From the NCBI GenBank assembly GCA_947176485.1, contig CAMWQS010000021.1, forward strand, positions 1 to 16,579: DNA of 16,579 nucleotides, written 5' to 3'. Origin of the DNA: an uncultured Clostridia bacterium (GTDB lineage: Bacteria; Bacillota; Clostridia; Christensenellales; Borkfalkiaceae). Position numbers and translations under genes: made by a program. This document shows, in pieces, positions 6,783-14,690 of the stretch (within the stretch, counting starts at the first letter, position 1; every line of letters begins with the position of its first letter). The notes under the pieces are model-generated. The model had not been told where the DNA came from. It did not search any database and saw only the letters and a list, made by a program, of their open reading frames with translations.

Positions 6783-6816
6783 TGTCGCTCTCGTTTGGGA
6801 GCGGCATTATTTTTTT
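6783..6816 (+). terminator. Intrinsic terminator in the LRR gene leader
   Basis: 6783-6792 pairs with 6797-6806 (10 bp with two G-U wobbles) around a 4-base loop, followed by a T-rich tract to 6816. It lies after the leader RNA and ends just before the AAGGAG ribosome binding site at 6819, so full-length mRNA requires read-through. This is the usual geometry of transcription attenuation. Confidence 0.7.
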
Positions 6817-6831
6817 ACAAGGAGATATATT

Positions 6832-7542
6832 ATGAAAAAGAAACTTCTACCGTTACTTCTCACCACACTTTGTGCTTGCACCTTTGCCTTCGGTTTTACC
6901 GCTTGCGATAACGATACCACCGATGATTCTGAGAATATTATAATCACGGTAAAATACTCGTTAAACAGTGATGAAGAAAGTTATTCAGTTACGGGTGTTG
7001 AACCTAAAAACGCAGACGAGGTTGTAATAGCTTCCGAATATGAAGGTCTACCCGTAACTGCTATCAGCCGGTATTCATTCAGCGATTGCGCATCACTTAA
7101 AAGTGTTATAATTCCCGACAGCGTTACTTCAATTGGTGAATATGCGTTCTACGGTTGTACTTCGATTTCAGAATTAACTATCCCCGACGGAGTAGCCTCA
7201 ATAGGAAGCCATATGCTTTACGGCTGTACTTCACTTACAAATATTACTATTCCAGACAGTGTTACATATATAGGTAGTTGCGCATTCCTAAATTGCTTTT
7301 CGCTTACAAGCATATACGTTCCTAGCGGGGTTACATATATCGGTGAACACGCATTCTGTAATTGCAATTCGCTTGCAAGTATAACGATACCTAACAGCGT
7401 TATCTCTATCGGTAGCGGAACGTTTCTTAATTGTGAACTACTTACTATTTATTGCGAGGTGGAAGAACAGCCAAACGGTTGGTACGCACGGTGGAATGAC
7501 TCGGGCTGCACCGTGGTTTGGGGGTATAAGGGCGAAAATTAA
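6832..7542 (+). CDS. BspA-type leucine-rich repeat lipoprotein
   Basis: The start ATG 6832 has AAGGAG at 6819-6824, seven bases away. An in-frame extension upstream would run through the leader hairpins and is not credible. Residues 1-25 form a lipoprotein signal (MKKK, hydrophobic stretch, then FTAC with Cys25 as the likely lipidated residue). A short acidic linker follows (DNDTTDDSEN), and from about residue 75 come about five LRR_5/BspA repeats of 23 residues with the pattern ITIP.SVTSIG..AF..C.SL. The C-terminal part (W..RWNDSGCTVVWGYKG) resembles the ends of other short BspA-like proteins. At 236 residues it is small for the family. The location would be the outer face of the cytoplasmic membrane. 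A binding or adhesion role is family knowledge; the ligand is unknown. Confidence 0.88.
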   Translation: MKKKLLPLLLTTLCACTFAFGFTACDNDTTDDSENIIITVKYSLNSDEESYSVTGVEPKNADEVVIASEYEGLPVTAISRYSFSDCASLKSVIIPDSVTSIGEYAFYGCTSISELTIPDGVASIGSHMLYGCTSLTNITIPDSVTYIGSCAFLNCFSLTSIYVPSGVTYIGEHAFCNCNSLASITIPNSVISIGSGTFLNCELLTIYCEVEEQPNGWYARWNDSGCTVVWGYKGEN

Positions 7543-7556
7543 AATTTTACATAGTA

Positions 7557-7580
7557 AAAGGCGGGTTGGTGCCCGCCTTT
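7557..7580. terminator. Bidirectional terminator between the LRR gene and clpC
   Basis: AAAGGCGGG (7557-7565) and CCCGCCTTT (7572-7580) form a perfect 9-bp stem with a 6-base loop in the 47-base gap between two convergent genes. The following T-rich tracts are short on both strands, but no other terminator is present. Confidence 0.7.
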
Positions 7581-7589
7581 CTTAGTGGT

Positions 7590-10103
7590 TTAGTTTTTTT
7601 CCGAGCGGAAGATAAGCTCGTCGTCCTTGACGTCGACGGTTACCGTTTCGCCGGGTAAGATATGGTTTGCAAGTATTTCGTCCGAAAGCCTATCCTCAAT
7701 GCGCTTTTGCACGACCCTTTTTAACGGGCGCGCACCGTACATATCGTTGTAGCCCTCGTCCAAAAGCTTATCCATTGCCGCGTCCGAAATGTTCAAGGTG
7801 ATATTTCTGTCCTTAAGCCTTGCGGAAAGCCCGTCGATAATTTTGTAACAGATTTTGCCCGCTTCCTCCTTGCTGAGCTTGCGGAAGATAATTATATCGT
7901 CAATTCTGTTTAAGAACTCGGGCTTGAATTGCTCTTTGAGCGCGTCGTTGATGTTGTCCTTCATATTGTCGTAGCCCGCGTCCGCCTCGTCGCCCGAGGT
8001 GAAGCCGAAGTTGGACATCTTCTTTATTTGGCTTGCGCCGACGTTGGAGGTCATAATTATAATAGTATTCTTGAAGTTGATTACCCTGCCCTTGCTGTCC
8101 GTAAGTCTGCCGTCGTCGAGAATTTGCAAAAGGACGTTGAACACGTCGGGGTGGGCTTTTTCGACTTCGTCGAAAAGTACTACGGAATAGGGCTTTCTTC
8201 TCACCCTTTCGGAGAGCTGTCCGCCGTTGTTATCGTCGTAGCCGATATATCCCGGAGGCGCGCCTATGAGCTTGGAAACCGAGTGCTTTTCCATAAACTC
8301 GGACATATCCATTCTTATCATAAGCCGCTCGTCGCCGAACATAACCTCGGCAAGGGCTTTGGCAAGGTCGGTTTTACCTACGCCGGTGGGGCCTACGAAT
8401 ATGAAAGAGCCGATGGGTTTGTTGGGTTCGTTAAGCCCCGCACGCGCACGTCGTATCGCCTTGGATACGGCGGAAACCGCCTCGTCCTGACCTATGATGC
8501 GTTTGTGTAAATTCTCTTCCAAGTGAAGGAGCTTTTCGCTCTCTTGCTCGGTAAGCTTAACGACGGGCACGCCCGTCCAGCTGCTGACTATATCCGCGAT
8601 TTCGTTGCTGCCTATGTTGGGCGCAGTGGTCTGTTTTTCGCCCTTCCAGTCGGAAGTCAATTTTTTAATCTTTTCCTGCACTTCGTTGATTTCATCAACG
8701 AGCTTTTGCGCTTGGGAATAATTTTCGCCCTTTGCCGCCTTGTTCTTTTCAAGGTTTAGGCGCTTTAACCTTTCTTCAAGCTCCCTCACTTCGTCGGGGC
8801 TGTTAAGGCTGTTAAGGCGCGCACGCGAAGCCGCCTCGTCGATGAGGTCGATTGCCTTGTCAGGCAAAAACCTATCGGTGATATATCTGTGAGAGAGTGT
8901 CGCCGCGGCAATTATAGCCTCATCGGTGATAACTACTTTATGGTGCGCCTCGTACTTGTCGCGAAGTCCGCGAAGAATTGCGATGGCGTCGTCCACCGTA
9001 GGCTCGTCAACCTGCACGGGCGTGAAACGGCGTTCGAGCGCGGCGTCCTTTTCAATGTACTTTCTGTACTCCTCCAAGGTGGTTGCGCCGATGGTCTGCA
9101 ATTCGCCGCGGGCAAGCATGGGTTTTAAGATGTTTGCCGCGTCCATATTGCCGTCCGAGGTTGCCCCCGCGCCGACGATTTGGTGAATTTCGTCAATGAA
9201 AAGAATGACGTTGCCGCTGTTCTTTATGGAATCGATTGCGTTTTTAAGCCTTTCCTCGAAGTCGCCGCGATACTTTGCGCCCGCAACCATTGCCGACAAA
9301 TCGAGGGAAAATACCACTTTGTTTTTGAGAAGGTCGGGCACCTCGTTTTTGACTATTGCTTGCGCAAGCCCTTCGACGACTGCCGACTTGCCGACGCCCG
9401 GTTCGCCTATCAAAACGGGGTTGTTTTTGGTGCGGCGGGAAAGAACTTGAATGATTTTGTCTATCTCTTTCTTTCTGCCGATGACGGGGTCGATTTTGCC
9501 TTCACGTGCCTTTTGGGTCAGGTCCGCGCCGTACTGCAAAATGGTCTTATCGAGCGCGGGTGAGCTTTTGCTCTCTTTCTTTTTAGACGCGTTGGTTACG
9601 GGGGGCGAGAACAAGCTTTCGAACATATTCAACGGGTCGTTGTCGTCGTCCTCCTCGGCTTCGGGTAGTCCGCCCGAAATGGCAAGCTCGATTTTGCTTG
9701 AAAGCTTTGCGACGTTAACGCCCAAAGCGCGGAGTATGCGCATCGCAAGGCACTCCGTTGAGGACATTACCGATAAAAGCATATGCTCGGTGCCCGCGAG
9801 GGAATCTTCGCCGTTTATGTCGATGGAAAGCTCCAGCGCACGCTCTATCATGTGCTTGGTGCGGGGCGTGTAGCCGTTGATATTGGAGTGTCTGTCTATC
9901 GAACGGGCGAAATACTCGCGGTAGGCGGGCTCGGACACGTCGCACGAGGTAAGCACCTTATACGCCGTGCAGTCGGGGCAATTGAGCATAGCGAAAACTA
10001 TGTGCTCGCTGCCTATATAGCTGCTGCCGTAAAGCTTTGCTGCCTCCTCCGCAACCGATATAACTTGTTGAAGATTATCCGTAAACTTGTTTATATATTC
10101 CAT
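7590..10103 (-). CDS. clpC: ATP-dependent Clp protease ATP-binding subunit ClpC
   Basis: A Hsp100/AAA+ unfoldase that feeds proteins, including those bearing phosphoarginine, to the ClpP protease. It has 837 residues. Visible parts are the double ClpN domain (1-145), Walker A GEPGVGKS (233-240) with Walker B LFIDEI (301-306), a coiled middle region with a UVR-like stretch (about 440-487, NYSQAQKLVDEI), the second Walker A GPTGVGKT (571-578) and VVLFDEVEKA (641-650). The short middle domain separates ClpC from ClpB. FGF at about 699-701 is a candidate ClpP-contact loop. AAGGAG at 10115-10110 overlaps the mcsB stop codon, so translation of the two genes is probably coupled. No frameshift or missing motif was seen. 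Confidence 0.96.
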   Translation of the reverse strand: MEYINKFTDNLQQVISVAEEAAKLYGSSYIGSEHIVFAMLNCPDCTAYKVLTSCDVSEPAYREYFARSIDRHSNINGYTPRTKHMIERALELSIDINGEDSLAGTEHMLLSVMSSTECLAMRILRALGVNVAKLSSKIELAISGGLPEAEEDDDNDPLNMFESLFSPPVTNASKKKESKSSPALDKTILQYGADLTQKAREGKIDPVIGRKKEIDKIIQVLSRRTKNNPVLIGEPGVGKSAVVEGLAQAIVKNEVPDLLKNKVVFSLDLSAMVAGAKYRGDFEERLKNAIDSIKNSGNVILFIDEIHQIVGAGATSDGNMDAANILKPMLARGELQTIGATTLEEYRKYIEKDAALERRFTPVQVDEPTVDDAIAILRGLRDKYEAHHKVVITDEAIIAAATLSHRYITDRFLPDKAIDLIDEAASRARLNSLNSPDEVRELEERLKRLNLEKNKAAKGENYSQAQKLVDEINEVQEKIKKLTSDWKGEKQTTAPNIGSNEIADIVSSWTGVPVVKLTEQESEKLLHLEENLHKRIIGQDEAVSAVSKAIRRARAGLNEPNKPIGSFIFVGPTGVGKTDLAKALAEVMFGDERLMIRMDMSEFMEKHSVSKLIGAPPGYIGYDDNNGGQLSERVRRKPYSVVLFDEVEKAHPDVFNVLLQILDDGRLTDSKGRVINFKNTIIIMTSNVGASQIKKMSNFGFTSGDEADAGYDNMKDNINDALKEQFKPEFLNRIDDIIIFRKLSKEEAGKICYKIIDGLSARLKDRNITLNISDAAMDKLLDEGYNDMYGARPLKRVVQKRIEDRLSDEILANHILPGETVTVDVKDDELIFRSEKN

Positions 10104-10113
10104 TAAAAGCTCC

Positions 10114-11124
10114 TTATGCGCCGATATGCTTCTTTAAATATTTTGCCGTAAATTGCGCACGGTAAACGTCCCGCTCGATGGGTGTAAGCTCCCGCTCCGC
10201 CGCCGCGTTTATGTTCGAAGGGCGCATCTTCACGCACAGCTCGTCGATAAGCCCTACGTCGTAAAGCTCGATATAGCCGAGGCACGCGCCTAATTTTACG
10301 CTTGAAGAATAGCGTATCAGCTCCTCGGTGGTAAGCTTTGCGCAGTTGGTCAGTATGCCGTACGAGCGCAGACATTGGTCTTGTATTTCAAGTGCGGAAG
10401 GGCCGTTCTTTAAATTCTGGCGTTCAGCGTCCTCCAAGGCGCAGATTTTTTCAACCACTTCCTCAACTTGGGAAATTATGAACTCCTCGGTAACGCCCAA
10501 AGTAACTTCGTTACTTATCTGGTAAAGATACCCCTCTGCTTGACTGCCCTCGCCGTAAATTCCGCGCACGGTTAGCCCCAAGCGCGATATGCTTTTTATG
10601 ACCTTTGGCATAAGTCCGTTTAAGGAAAGCGCGGGCAAAAACAGCATAACCGAAGCCCTTAGCCCCGTGCCCAAATTCGTGGGGCAAGCCGTCAAAAAGC
10701 CGAGCTGTTCGTCGTAGGCGAACTTCATCGATTTGGATATACAGCTGTCAATTTCGGACATAGTGTCGTAGGCAAGCTTTAAATCGTAGCCCTTTACTAT
10801 GCACTGCTCGCGCAAGTGGTCCTCTTCGTTAATCATTATGGAAACGCTTTCTTCACGGTTTATGAGTGCCGCAGAGTGTTTTTTCGTCCTTATGAGGTTG
10901 GGACTTATAAGGTGGTTTTCCTTTAAAGAAAGTGCCTCCGCCTCTGATATGCCGTCCATGTAATAGAGCTTGAATTCGTCCAAACGCGACAAGCCAGAAG
11001 TAACCAAGCGGATAATTTCCTTTGCTTGTTTCTCGTCTTTTAGGTGCGACGGGAATGGGTAGCCTTCAAGGTTGCGGGCAAGCCTTACGCGGGTTGAAAC
11101 GACGGTCTTGGATACGTCAGCCAT
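10114..11124 (-). CDS. mcsB: Protein-arginine kinase McsB
   Basis: Phosphorylates arginine on misfolded or regulatory proteins and so marks them for ClpC-ClpP. It belongs to the phosphagen kinase family. Landmarks are the nucleotide-binding STRVRLARN (10-18), catalytic Cys147 in CPTNLGTGLRASVM, and the C-terminal phosphoarginine-sensing RDxxRA motif as R318-D319-VY-R322-A. The start at ATG 11124 was chosen because GGGGGTG (11138-11132) stands six to seven bases before it and it gives a coupled 8-base overlap with mcsA; a GTG three codons upstream is the alternative. The resulting 336 residues are shorter at the N-terminus than B. subtilis McsB (about 363), starting almost directly at the RVRLARN block. 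Second gene of mcsA-mcsB-clpC. Confidence 0.94.
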   Translation of the reverse strand: MADVSKTVVSTRVRLARNLEGYPFPSHLKDEKQAKEIIRLVTSGLSRLDEFKLYYMDGISEAEALSLKENHLISPNLIRTKKHSAALINREESVSIMINEEDHLREQCIVKGYDLKLAYDTMSEIDSCISKSMKFAYDEQLGFLTACPTNLGTGLRASVMLFLPALSLNGLMPKVIKSISRLGLTVRGIYGEGSQAEGYLYQISNEVTLGVTEEFIISQVEEVVEKICALEDAERQNLKNGPSALEIQDQCLRSYGILTNCAKLTTEELIRYSSSVKLGACLGYIELYDVGLIDELCVKMRPSNINAAAERELTPIERDVYRAQFTAKYLKKHIGA

Positions 11125-11602
11125 TCTTATCACCCCCGTAAAGCGTCTTGTTTATTTCGTATATGCGCTTGTTAAGTCTGCCCGCGTCGGCGTAACGCTT
11201 TTCACGCAAGGCAACCTCAAGCTGTTCTTGTAGGGCTTTAAGTCTGCGGTAAAGCCCGTGCTCGTCGTTGTTGGTGCCCACCTTGCCGACGTGCTCGACC
11301 TTGCCGTGTATGGCGTGTATTGCGGGAAGAAGCTCTTCCTTGAAAACGTCGTAACAGCTTGCACAGCCCAAAAGTCCGCTTCTTTCGTAGTCGGTGTAAG
11401 TCGTGCCGCAAACGGGGCAAACCTTTTGGTTAGCGTTCGAGCCGAAAAGCCAAGCGCAAACGTCCTCACTCATTTTCGAGTGAAGCTGACCGTACAGCTC
11501 TTGGCTGCACTTTGCGCATAGGTGGCTTTCGAACTTTTCACCGTTTATTATTTCAACGTAGTTTTCGGTTGCCACGTTTTTTTTGCAGCGTTGACAAAGC
11601 AT
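11117..11602 (-). CDS. mcsA: McsA, zinc-finger activator of McsB
   Basis: A small cytoplasmic partner that activates McsB. The 161 residues contain four CxxC pairs, Cys3/6, Cys29/32, Cys62/65 and Cys80/83, consistent with two zinc sites, and a C-terminal UVR-type helical hairpin (about 117-151, LKALQEQLEVALREKRYADA). This is the family architecture at slightly below the usual length. The start ATG 11602 is preceded by AAGG (11614-11611). The predicted transcript start is only about 15 bases upstream, so the leader is very short. It is the first gene of its operon: the CtsR repressor gene that usually precedes it in Bacillota is absent. Confidence 0.92.
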   Translation of the reverse strand: MLCQRCKKNVATENYVEIINGEKFESHLCAKCSQELYGQLHSKMSEDVCAWLFGSNANQKVCPVCGTTYTDYERSGLLGCASCYDVFKEELLPAIHAIHGKVEHVGKVGTNNDEHGLYRRLKALQEQLEVALREKRYADAGRLNKRIYEINKTLYGGDKNG

Positions 11603-11622
11603 AACTTTTACCTTACCCTTCT

Positions 11623-11650
11623 ATTATAATATAATTTTCAGAATAGTAAA
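11623..11650 (-). promoter_or_regulatory. Promoter of mcsA-mcsB-clpC
   Basis: On the minus strand TTTACT (11650-11645), a 16-base spacer and a perfect TATAAT (11628-11623). I found no CtsR heptad repeat (GGTCAAA type) and no CIRCE element (TTAGCACTC-N9-GAGTGCTAA) in the 158-base gap, so the operon does not show the usual heat-shock operators. Confidence 0.65.
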
Positions 11651-11690
11651 CAAATCTTGAAAAAATTTGTGATTTTTTTACTCAATTAAA

Positions 11691-11719
11691 TTGAATATTC
11701 GTATTCGGCGTGTTATAAT
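11691..11719 (+). promoter_or_regulatory. Promoter of the NifU-like/GGGtGRT operon
   Basis: TTGAAT (11691-11696), a 17-base spacer and TATAAT (11714-11719) with an extended -10 TG at 11711-11712. It is divergent from the mcsA promoter, with the two -35 boxes about 40 bases apart, so a regulator bound between them could affect both. Confidence 0.8.
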
Positions 11720-11760
11720 GAATACCGTTAAAACAATAAAAACGGAGGTTTAGTTAAGTA

Positions 11761-12489
11761 ATGCAATATTCAAAAGATATAGAAAATATGATTTGCGTTG
11801 CCAAGGGCGTTTCGGGCAGATTCGAACACGGCCCAGCACCCATTCCCGAAGAAGGTCAATGGATTCAGGCAAAGGAAATCAAGGACATTAAGGGCTTCAC
11901 GCACGGCATCGGCTGGTGCGCACCCCAACAAGGCGCTTGCAAGCTGTCTTTGAACGTTAAAGACGGTATCATCGAGGAAGCGTTGGTTGAAACCATCGGA
12001 TGCTCGGGTATGACCCACTCCGCCGCTATGGCTGCCGAAATTCTTCCCGGCAAGACCATTTTGGAAGCACTCAATACCGACCTCGTTTGCGACGCGATTA
12101 ACACCGCTATGCGCGAACTGTTCTTGCAGATAGTTTACGGCAGAACCCAGTCGGCTTTCTCGGAAGACGGTCTTACAATCGGCGCGGGACTTGAGGACTT
12201 GGGCAAGGGACTTCGCTCGCAGGTCGGCACTATGTACGGCACCAAATTGAAGGGCGTAAGATACCTTGAAATGGCTGAGGGCTACGTCATCGCCCTTGCG
12301 CTTGACAAGAACAACGAGGTTTGCGGTTATAAATTCATTTCCATCGGCAAGATGACCGACTTCATTAAGAAGGGTCTTTCTCCCCTTGAAGCTTACGACA
12401 AGGCTATCGGCACCTACGGCAGATACTCGAAGGAAGCCGGCGCCGTGAAGTACATTGACCCCAGAACGGACAAGGAGGTTGAAGCGTAA
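11761..12489 (+). CDS. NifU-like Fe-S cluster assembly scaffold protein, partner of GGGtGRT protein
   Basis: A 242-residue protein with a NifU/IscU-like N-terminal fold. The three Cys positions of the family are recognisable as Cys60 (QQGACKLSL), Cys81 (IGCSGMTHSAAMAAEILPGKT) and Cys110 (DLVCDAINTAM). The Asp that normally follows the first Cys (CGD) is Lys here, so classical cluster transfer chemistry may differ. The last 90 residues extend beyond a plain scaffold domain. A GGAGG site stands at 11744-11748, 12 bases before ATG 11761, which is rather long spacing. The stop codon overlaps the start of the next gene (TAATG). From genome annotation practice I know this protein as the constant neighbour of GGGtGRT proteins in anaerobes; no proven function is known to me. 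Confidence 0.85.
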   Translation: MQYSKDIENMICVAKGVSGRFEHGPAPIPEEGQWIQAKEIKDIKGFTHGIGWCAPQQGACKLSLNVKDGIIEEALVETIGCSGMTHSAAMAAEILPGKTILEALNTDLVCDAINTAMRELFLQIVYGRTQSAFSEDGLTIGAGLEDLGKGLRSQVGTMYGTKLKGVRYLEMAEGYVIALALDKNNEVCGYKFISIGKMTDFIKKGLSPLEAYDKAIGTYGRYSKEAGAVKYIDPRTDKEVEA

Positions 12490-13490
12490 TGGCACTTTTT
12501 GAAAGCTACGAAAGACGCGAGAAGAAAATTCTCGGCGTATTGAAAGAATACGGTATCAAAACCATCGAAGAATGCAAGGACATCACCTTGAAAGCGGGCA
12601 TCGACGTGGACAAAATCGTTCGCGGCACCCAACCCATCTGCTTTGAAAACGCTGTTTGGGCTTACACCGTAGGCGCGGCTATCGCAATTAAAAGCGGCTG
12701 CAAGAAAGCTGCTGACGCCGCAACCAAAATCGGCGTAGGCTTGCAAAGCTTCTGTATCCCCGGTTCCGTTGCCGAAAACAGAAAGGTCGGCGAAGGCCAC
12801 GGCAACCTTGCTTCTATGCTCCTCTCCGAAGACACGGACTGCTTCTGCTTCCTTGCGGGACACGAGTCCTTTGCGGCAGCTGAAGGCGCAATTAAAATTG
12901 CCGAAAACGCAAACAAAGTCCGCACGAAGCCTTTAAGAGTTATCCTCAACGGCTTGGGCAAAGACGCGGCTTATATCATTTCGAGAATTAACGGCTTCAC
13001 CTATTGCAGAACTTCCTTCGACCCCTATACCGAAACGGTTAAGGTCGTTGACAGCGTTGCTTTCTCGGACGGCCCCCGTGCTAAGGTTAAATGCTACGGC
13101 GCAGACAACGTACCCGAGGGCGTTGCGATTATGAAGATGGAAAACGTATCCGTTTCCATTACCGGTAACTCCACCAACCCCACCCGCTTCCAGCACCCCG
13201 TTGCAGGCACCTATAAAAAGTGGTGCTACGAAAACGGCGTGAAGTACTTCTCGGTTGCATCGGGCGGCGGTACGGGCAGAACCCTTCACCCCGACAACAT
13301 GGCGGCCGGTCCTTCCTCTTACGGTATGACGGACACGATGGGAAGAATGCACTCCGACGCACAGTTCGCTGGTTCTTCCTCAGTTCCCGCTCACGTTGAA
13401 ATGATGGGCTTAATCGGCATGGGCAACAACCCTATGGTTGGCGCAACCGTTGCAGTTGCTGTTGCCGTACAGGAAGCAATGACAAAGTAA
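12489..13490 (+). CDS. GGGtGRT-family protein of unknown function
   Basis: The 333-residue protein carries the name-giving motif SGGGTGRT at 258-265, followed by LHPDN and a glycine/serine-rich segment (MAAGPSSYGM). It has several cysteines (for example 51, 71, 89, 118, 120, 173) that could bind a metal or cluster, and small-residue-rich helices at 53-90 and 306-330. No signal peptide is apparent, so it is probably cytoplasmic. AAGGAGG (12472-12478) lies inside the end of the preceding gene, and the ATG at 12489 overlaps that gene's TAA by one base, so the two proteins are made together. A joint role in Fe-S or redox metabolism is inference from the scaffold partner. A strong terminator follows. 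Confidence 0.88.
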   Translation: MALFESYERREKKILGVLKEYGIKTIEECKDITLKAGIDVDKIVRGTQPICFENAVWAYTVGAAIAIKSGCKKAADAATKIGVGLQSFCIPGSVAENRKVGEGHGNLASMLLSEDTDCFCFLAGHESFAAAEGAIKIAENANKVRTKPLRVILNGLGKDAAYIISRINGFTYCRTSFDPYTETVKVVDSVAFSDGPRAKVKCYGADNVPEGVAIMKMENVSVSITGNSTNPTRFQHPVAGTYKKWCYENGVKYFSVASGGGTGRTLHPDNMAAGPSSYGMTDTMGRMHSDAQFAGSSSVPAHVEMMGLIGMGNNPMVGATVAVAVAVQEAMTK

Positions 13491-13503
13491 GAAATTGCAA
13501 TAA

Positions 13504-13542
13504 AATAAAAGAAGGCGGTTTTGAAAACCGCCTTCTTTTATT
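13504..13542. terminator. Long bidirectional terminator between the GGGtGRT gene and galE
   Basis: A 19-base arm (13504-13522) is perfectly complementary to 13524-13542 around a single central G, with a GAAGGCGG core flanked by A- and T-runs. It lies in the 62-base gap between convergent stop codons and serves both strands. Confidence 0.88.
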
Positions 13543-13552
13543 GCTATGTCGA

Positions 13553-14566
13553 TTATTTCTTGTAACCGTGAGGGTTGTTGCTGTGCCATTTCCACGCCGA
13601 AGATATAATATCTTCCATCGTCTTTTCGGGCGTCCAACCGAGAACTTCTCTCGCTTTCTTGTTAGATGCCGTAAGCACCGCGGGGTCGCCCGCTCTGCGC
13701 TCGCCATGAACCACCTTTATGTCTTTACCGGTAATTTTAACGGCTGCGTCAATTACTTCTTTAACGGTTGAGCCGATTTCCGTTCCCAAATTGAATATAT
13801 CGCTCTTGCCGCCTTCTATAAGATATTTAAGCGCTGCAACGTGCGCTTTTGCAAGGTCGTAGACGTGGATATAATCTCTTACGCAAGTACCGTCGCGTGT
13901 GGGATAATCCGTGCCGTACACGCTGATACTTTCCCTTACGCCCGCCGCCGCTTGCAATATTATGGGGATTAAGTGCGTTTCGGGGTTGTGCGCTTCGCCT
14001 ATTAGCCCGCTTTCGTGCGCACCACAAGCGTTGAAATACCTTAAAGAAACGAAGCGAAGTCCGTGCGCGTTTGCCGTCCACTTGAACATTTTCTCCATGG
14101 ACAGCTTGGTTTCGCCGTAGGTATTAGTGGGATTGGTTTCGTCGGTTTCAAGTATGGGAATACTTTTCGGTTCGCCGTACGTAGCCGCCGTGGACGAAAA
14201 TACTATCTTATCTACCTTTTCTGCGGTCATAGCTTCCAAAAGCTGCTTCGTGCCGTAGAGGTTATTTTCGTAGTATTTAAGCGGGTTAGTCATACTTTCA
14301 CCGACGAGCGAGAACGCCGCAAAATGAATTATTGCTTCAATCTTTTCGTCCCTTAACACTTTGCGAACGTTTACCGCATCACGGATATCTACTTTATGTA
14401 ACGGAATGTTTTTACCAGTAATCTTCCGAAGTTGTACAACGCTTCCCTCGCACGAGGTCGAAAGGTTATCCAAAATCACGACGTCGTAGCCATCTGCAAC
14501 AAGCTCGGCAACCGTATGTGAGCCGATATAGCCAGCACCGCCCGTAACTAATACTTTACACTTCAT
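13553..14566 (-). CDS. galE: UDP-glucose 4-epimerase
   Basis: An extended short-chain dehydrogenase that interconverts UDP-glucose and UDP-galactose with bound NAD, for galactose use and supply of surface polysaccharide precursors. The NAD-binding GGAGYIG is at 9-15. The catalytic set comprises Ser/Thr in FSSTAATYG (123-131) and Tyr150-x3-Lys154 (TYGETK). GalE-type substrate blocks NPLKYYENN, RYFNACGAH and GTDYPTRDGTCVRDYIHV are all present. Length (337) is typical. The start ATG 14566 has GGGG at 14578-14575, eight bases upstream, a weak ribosome site. It stands alone in its transcript with a promoter at 14690-14662; no other galactose genes are nearby. Confidence 0.96.
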   Translation of the reverse strand: MKCKVLVTGGAGYIGSHTVAELVADGYDVVILDNLSTSCEGSVVQLRKITGKNIPLHKVDIRDAVNVRKVLRDEKIEAIIHFAAFSLVGESMTNPLKYYENNLYGTKQLLEAMTAEKVDKIVFSSTAATYGEPKSIPILETDETNPTNTYGETKLSMEKMFKWTANAHGLRFVSLRYFNACGAHESGLIGEAHNPETHLIPIILQAAAGVRESISVYGTDYPTRDGTCVRDYIHVYDLAKAHVAALKYLIEGGKSDIFNLGTEIGSTVKEVIDAAVKITGKDIKVVHGERRAGDPAVLTASNKKAREVLGWTPEKTMEDIISSAWKWHSNNPHGYKK

Positions 14567-14661
14567 CAGTAATTCCCCATTTTATAATTGCTTCAGTACA
14601 CACTCGTACCGAAATTGCCTATTTTAAAATATATTTTTATCTGCTATTAATGGCAAATTAT

Positions 14662-14690
14662 ATTATATACTTCTCGGCTTAATTCGTCAA
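14662..14690 (-). promoter_or_regulatory. galE promoter
   Basis: On the minus strand TTGACG (14690-14685), a 17-base spacer and TATAAT (14667-14662). The start would be near 14655, leaving a leader of about 88 nt that shows only a weak 6-bp stem-loop. The remaining gap to the helicase gene (14691-14766) is AT-rich and shows no convincing terminator. Confidence 0.78.

Noticed and set aside
6736..6831. A 32-codon N-terminal extension of the LRR lipoprotein
   Set aside because: It covers the leader stem and terminator hairpin, while ATG 6832 has an ideal AAGGAG and begins a clear lipoprotein signal.
11770..12495. A 241-codon open frame antisense to the NifU-like gene
   Set aside because: It is a shadow of the codon bias of the real gene. 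The sense frame has motifs, a promoter and coupled translation, while the antisense product resembles nothing recognisable.
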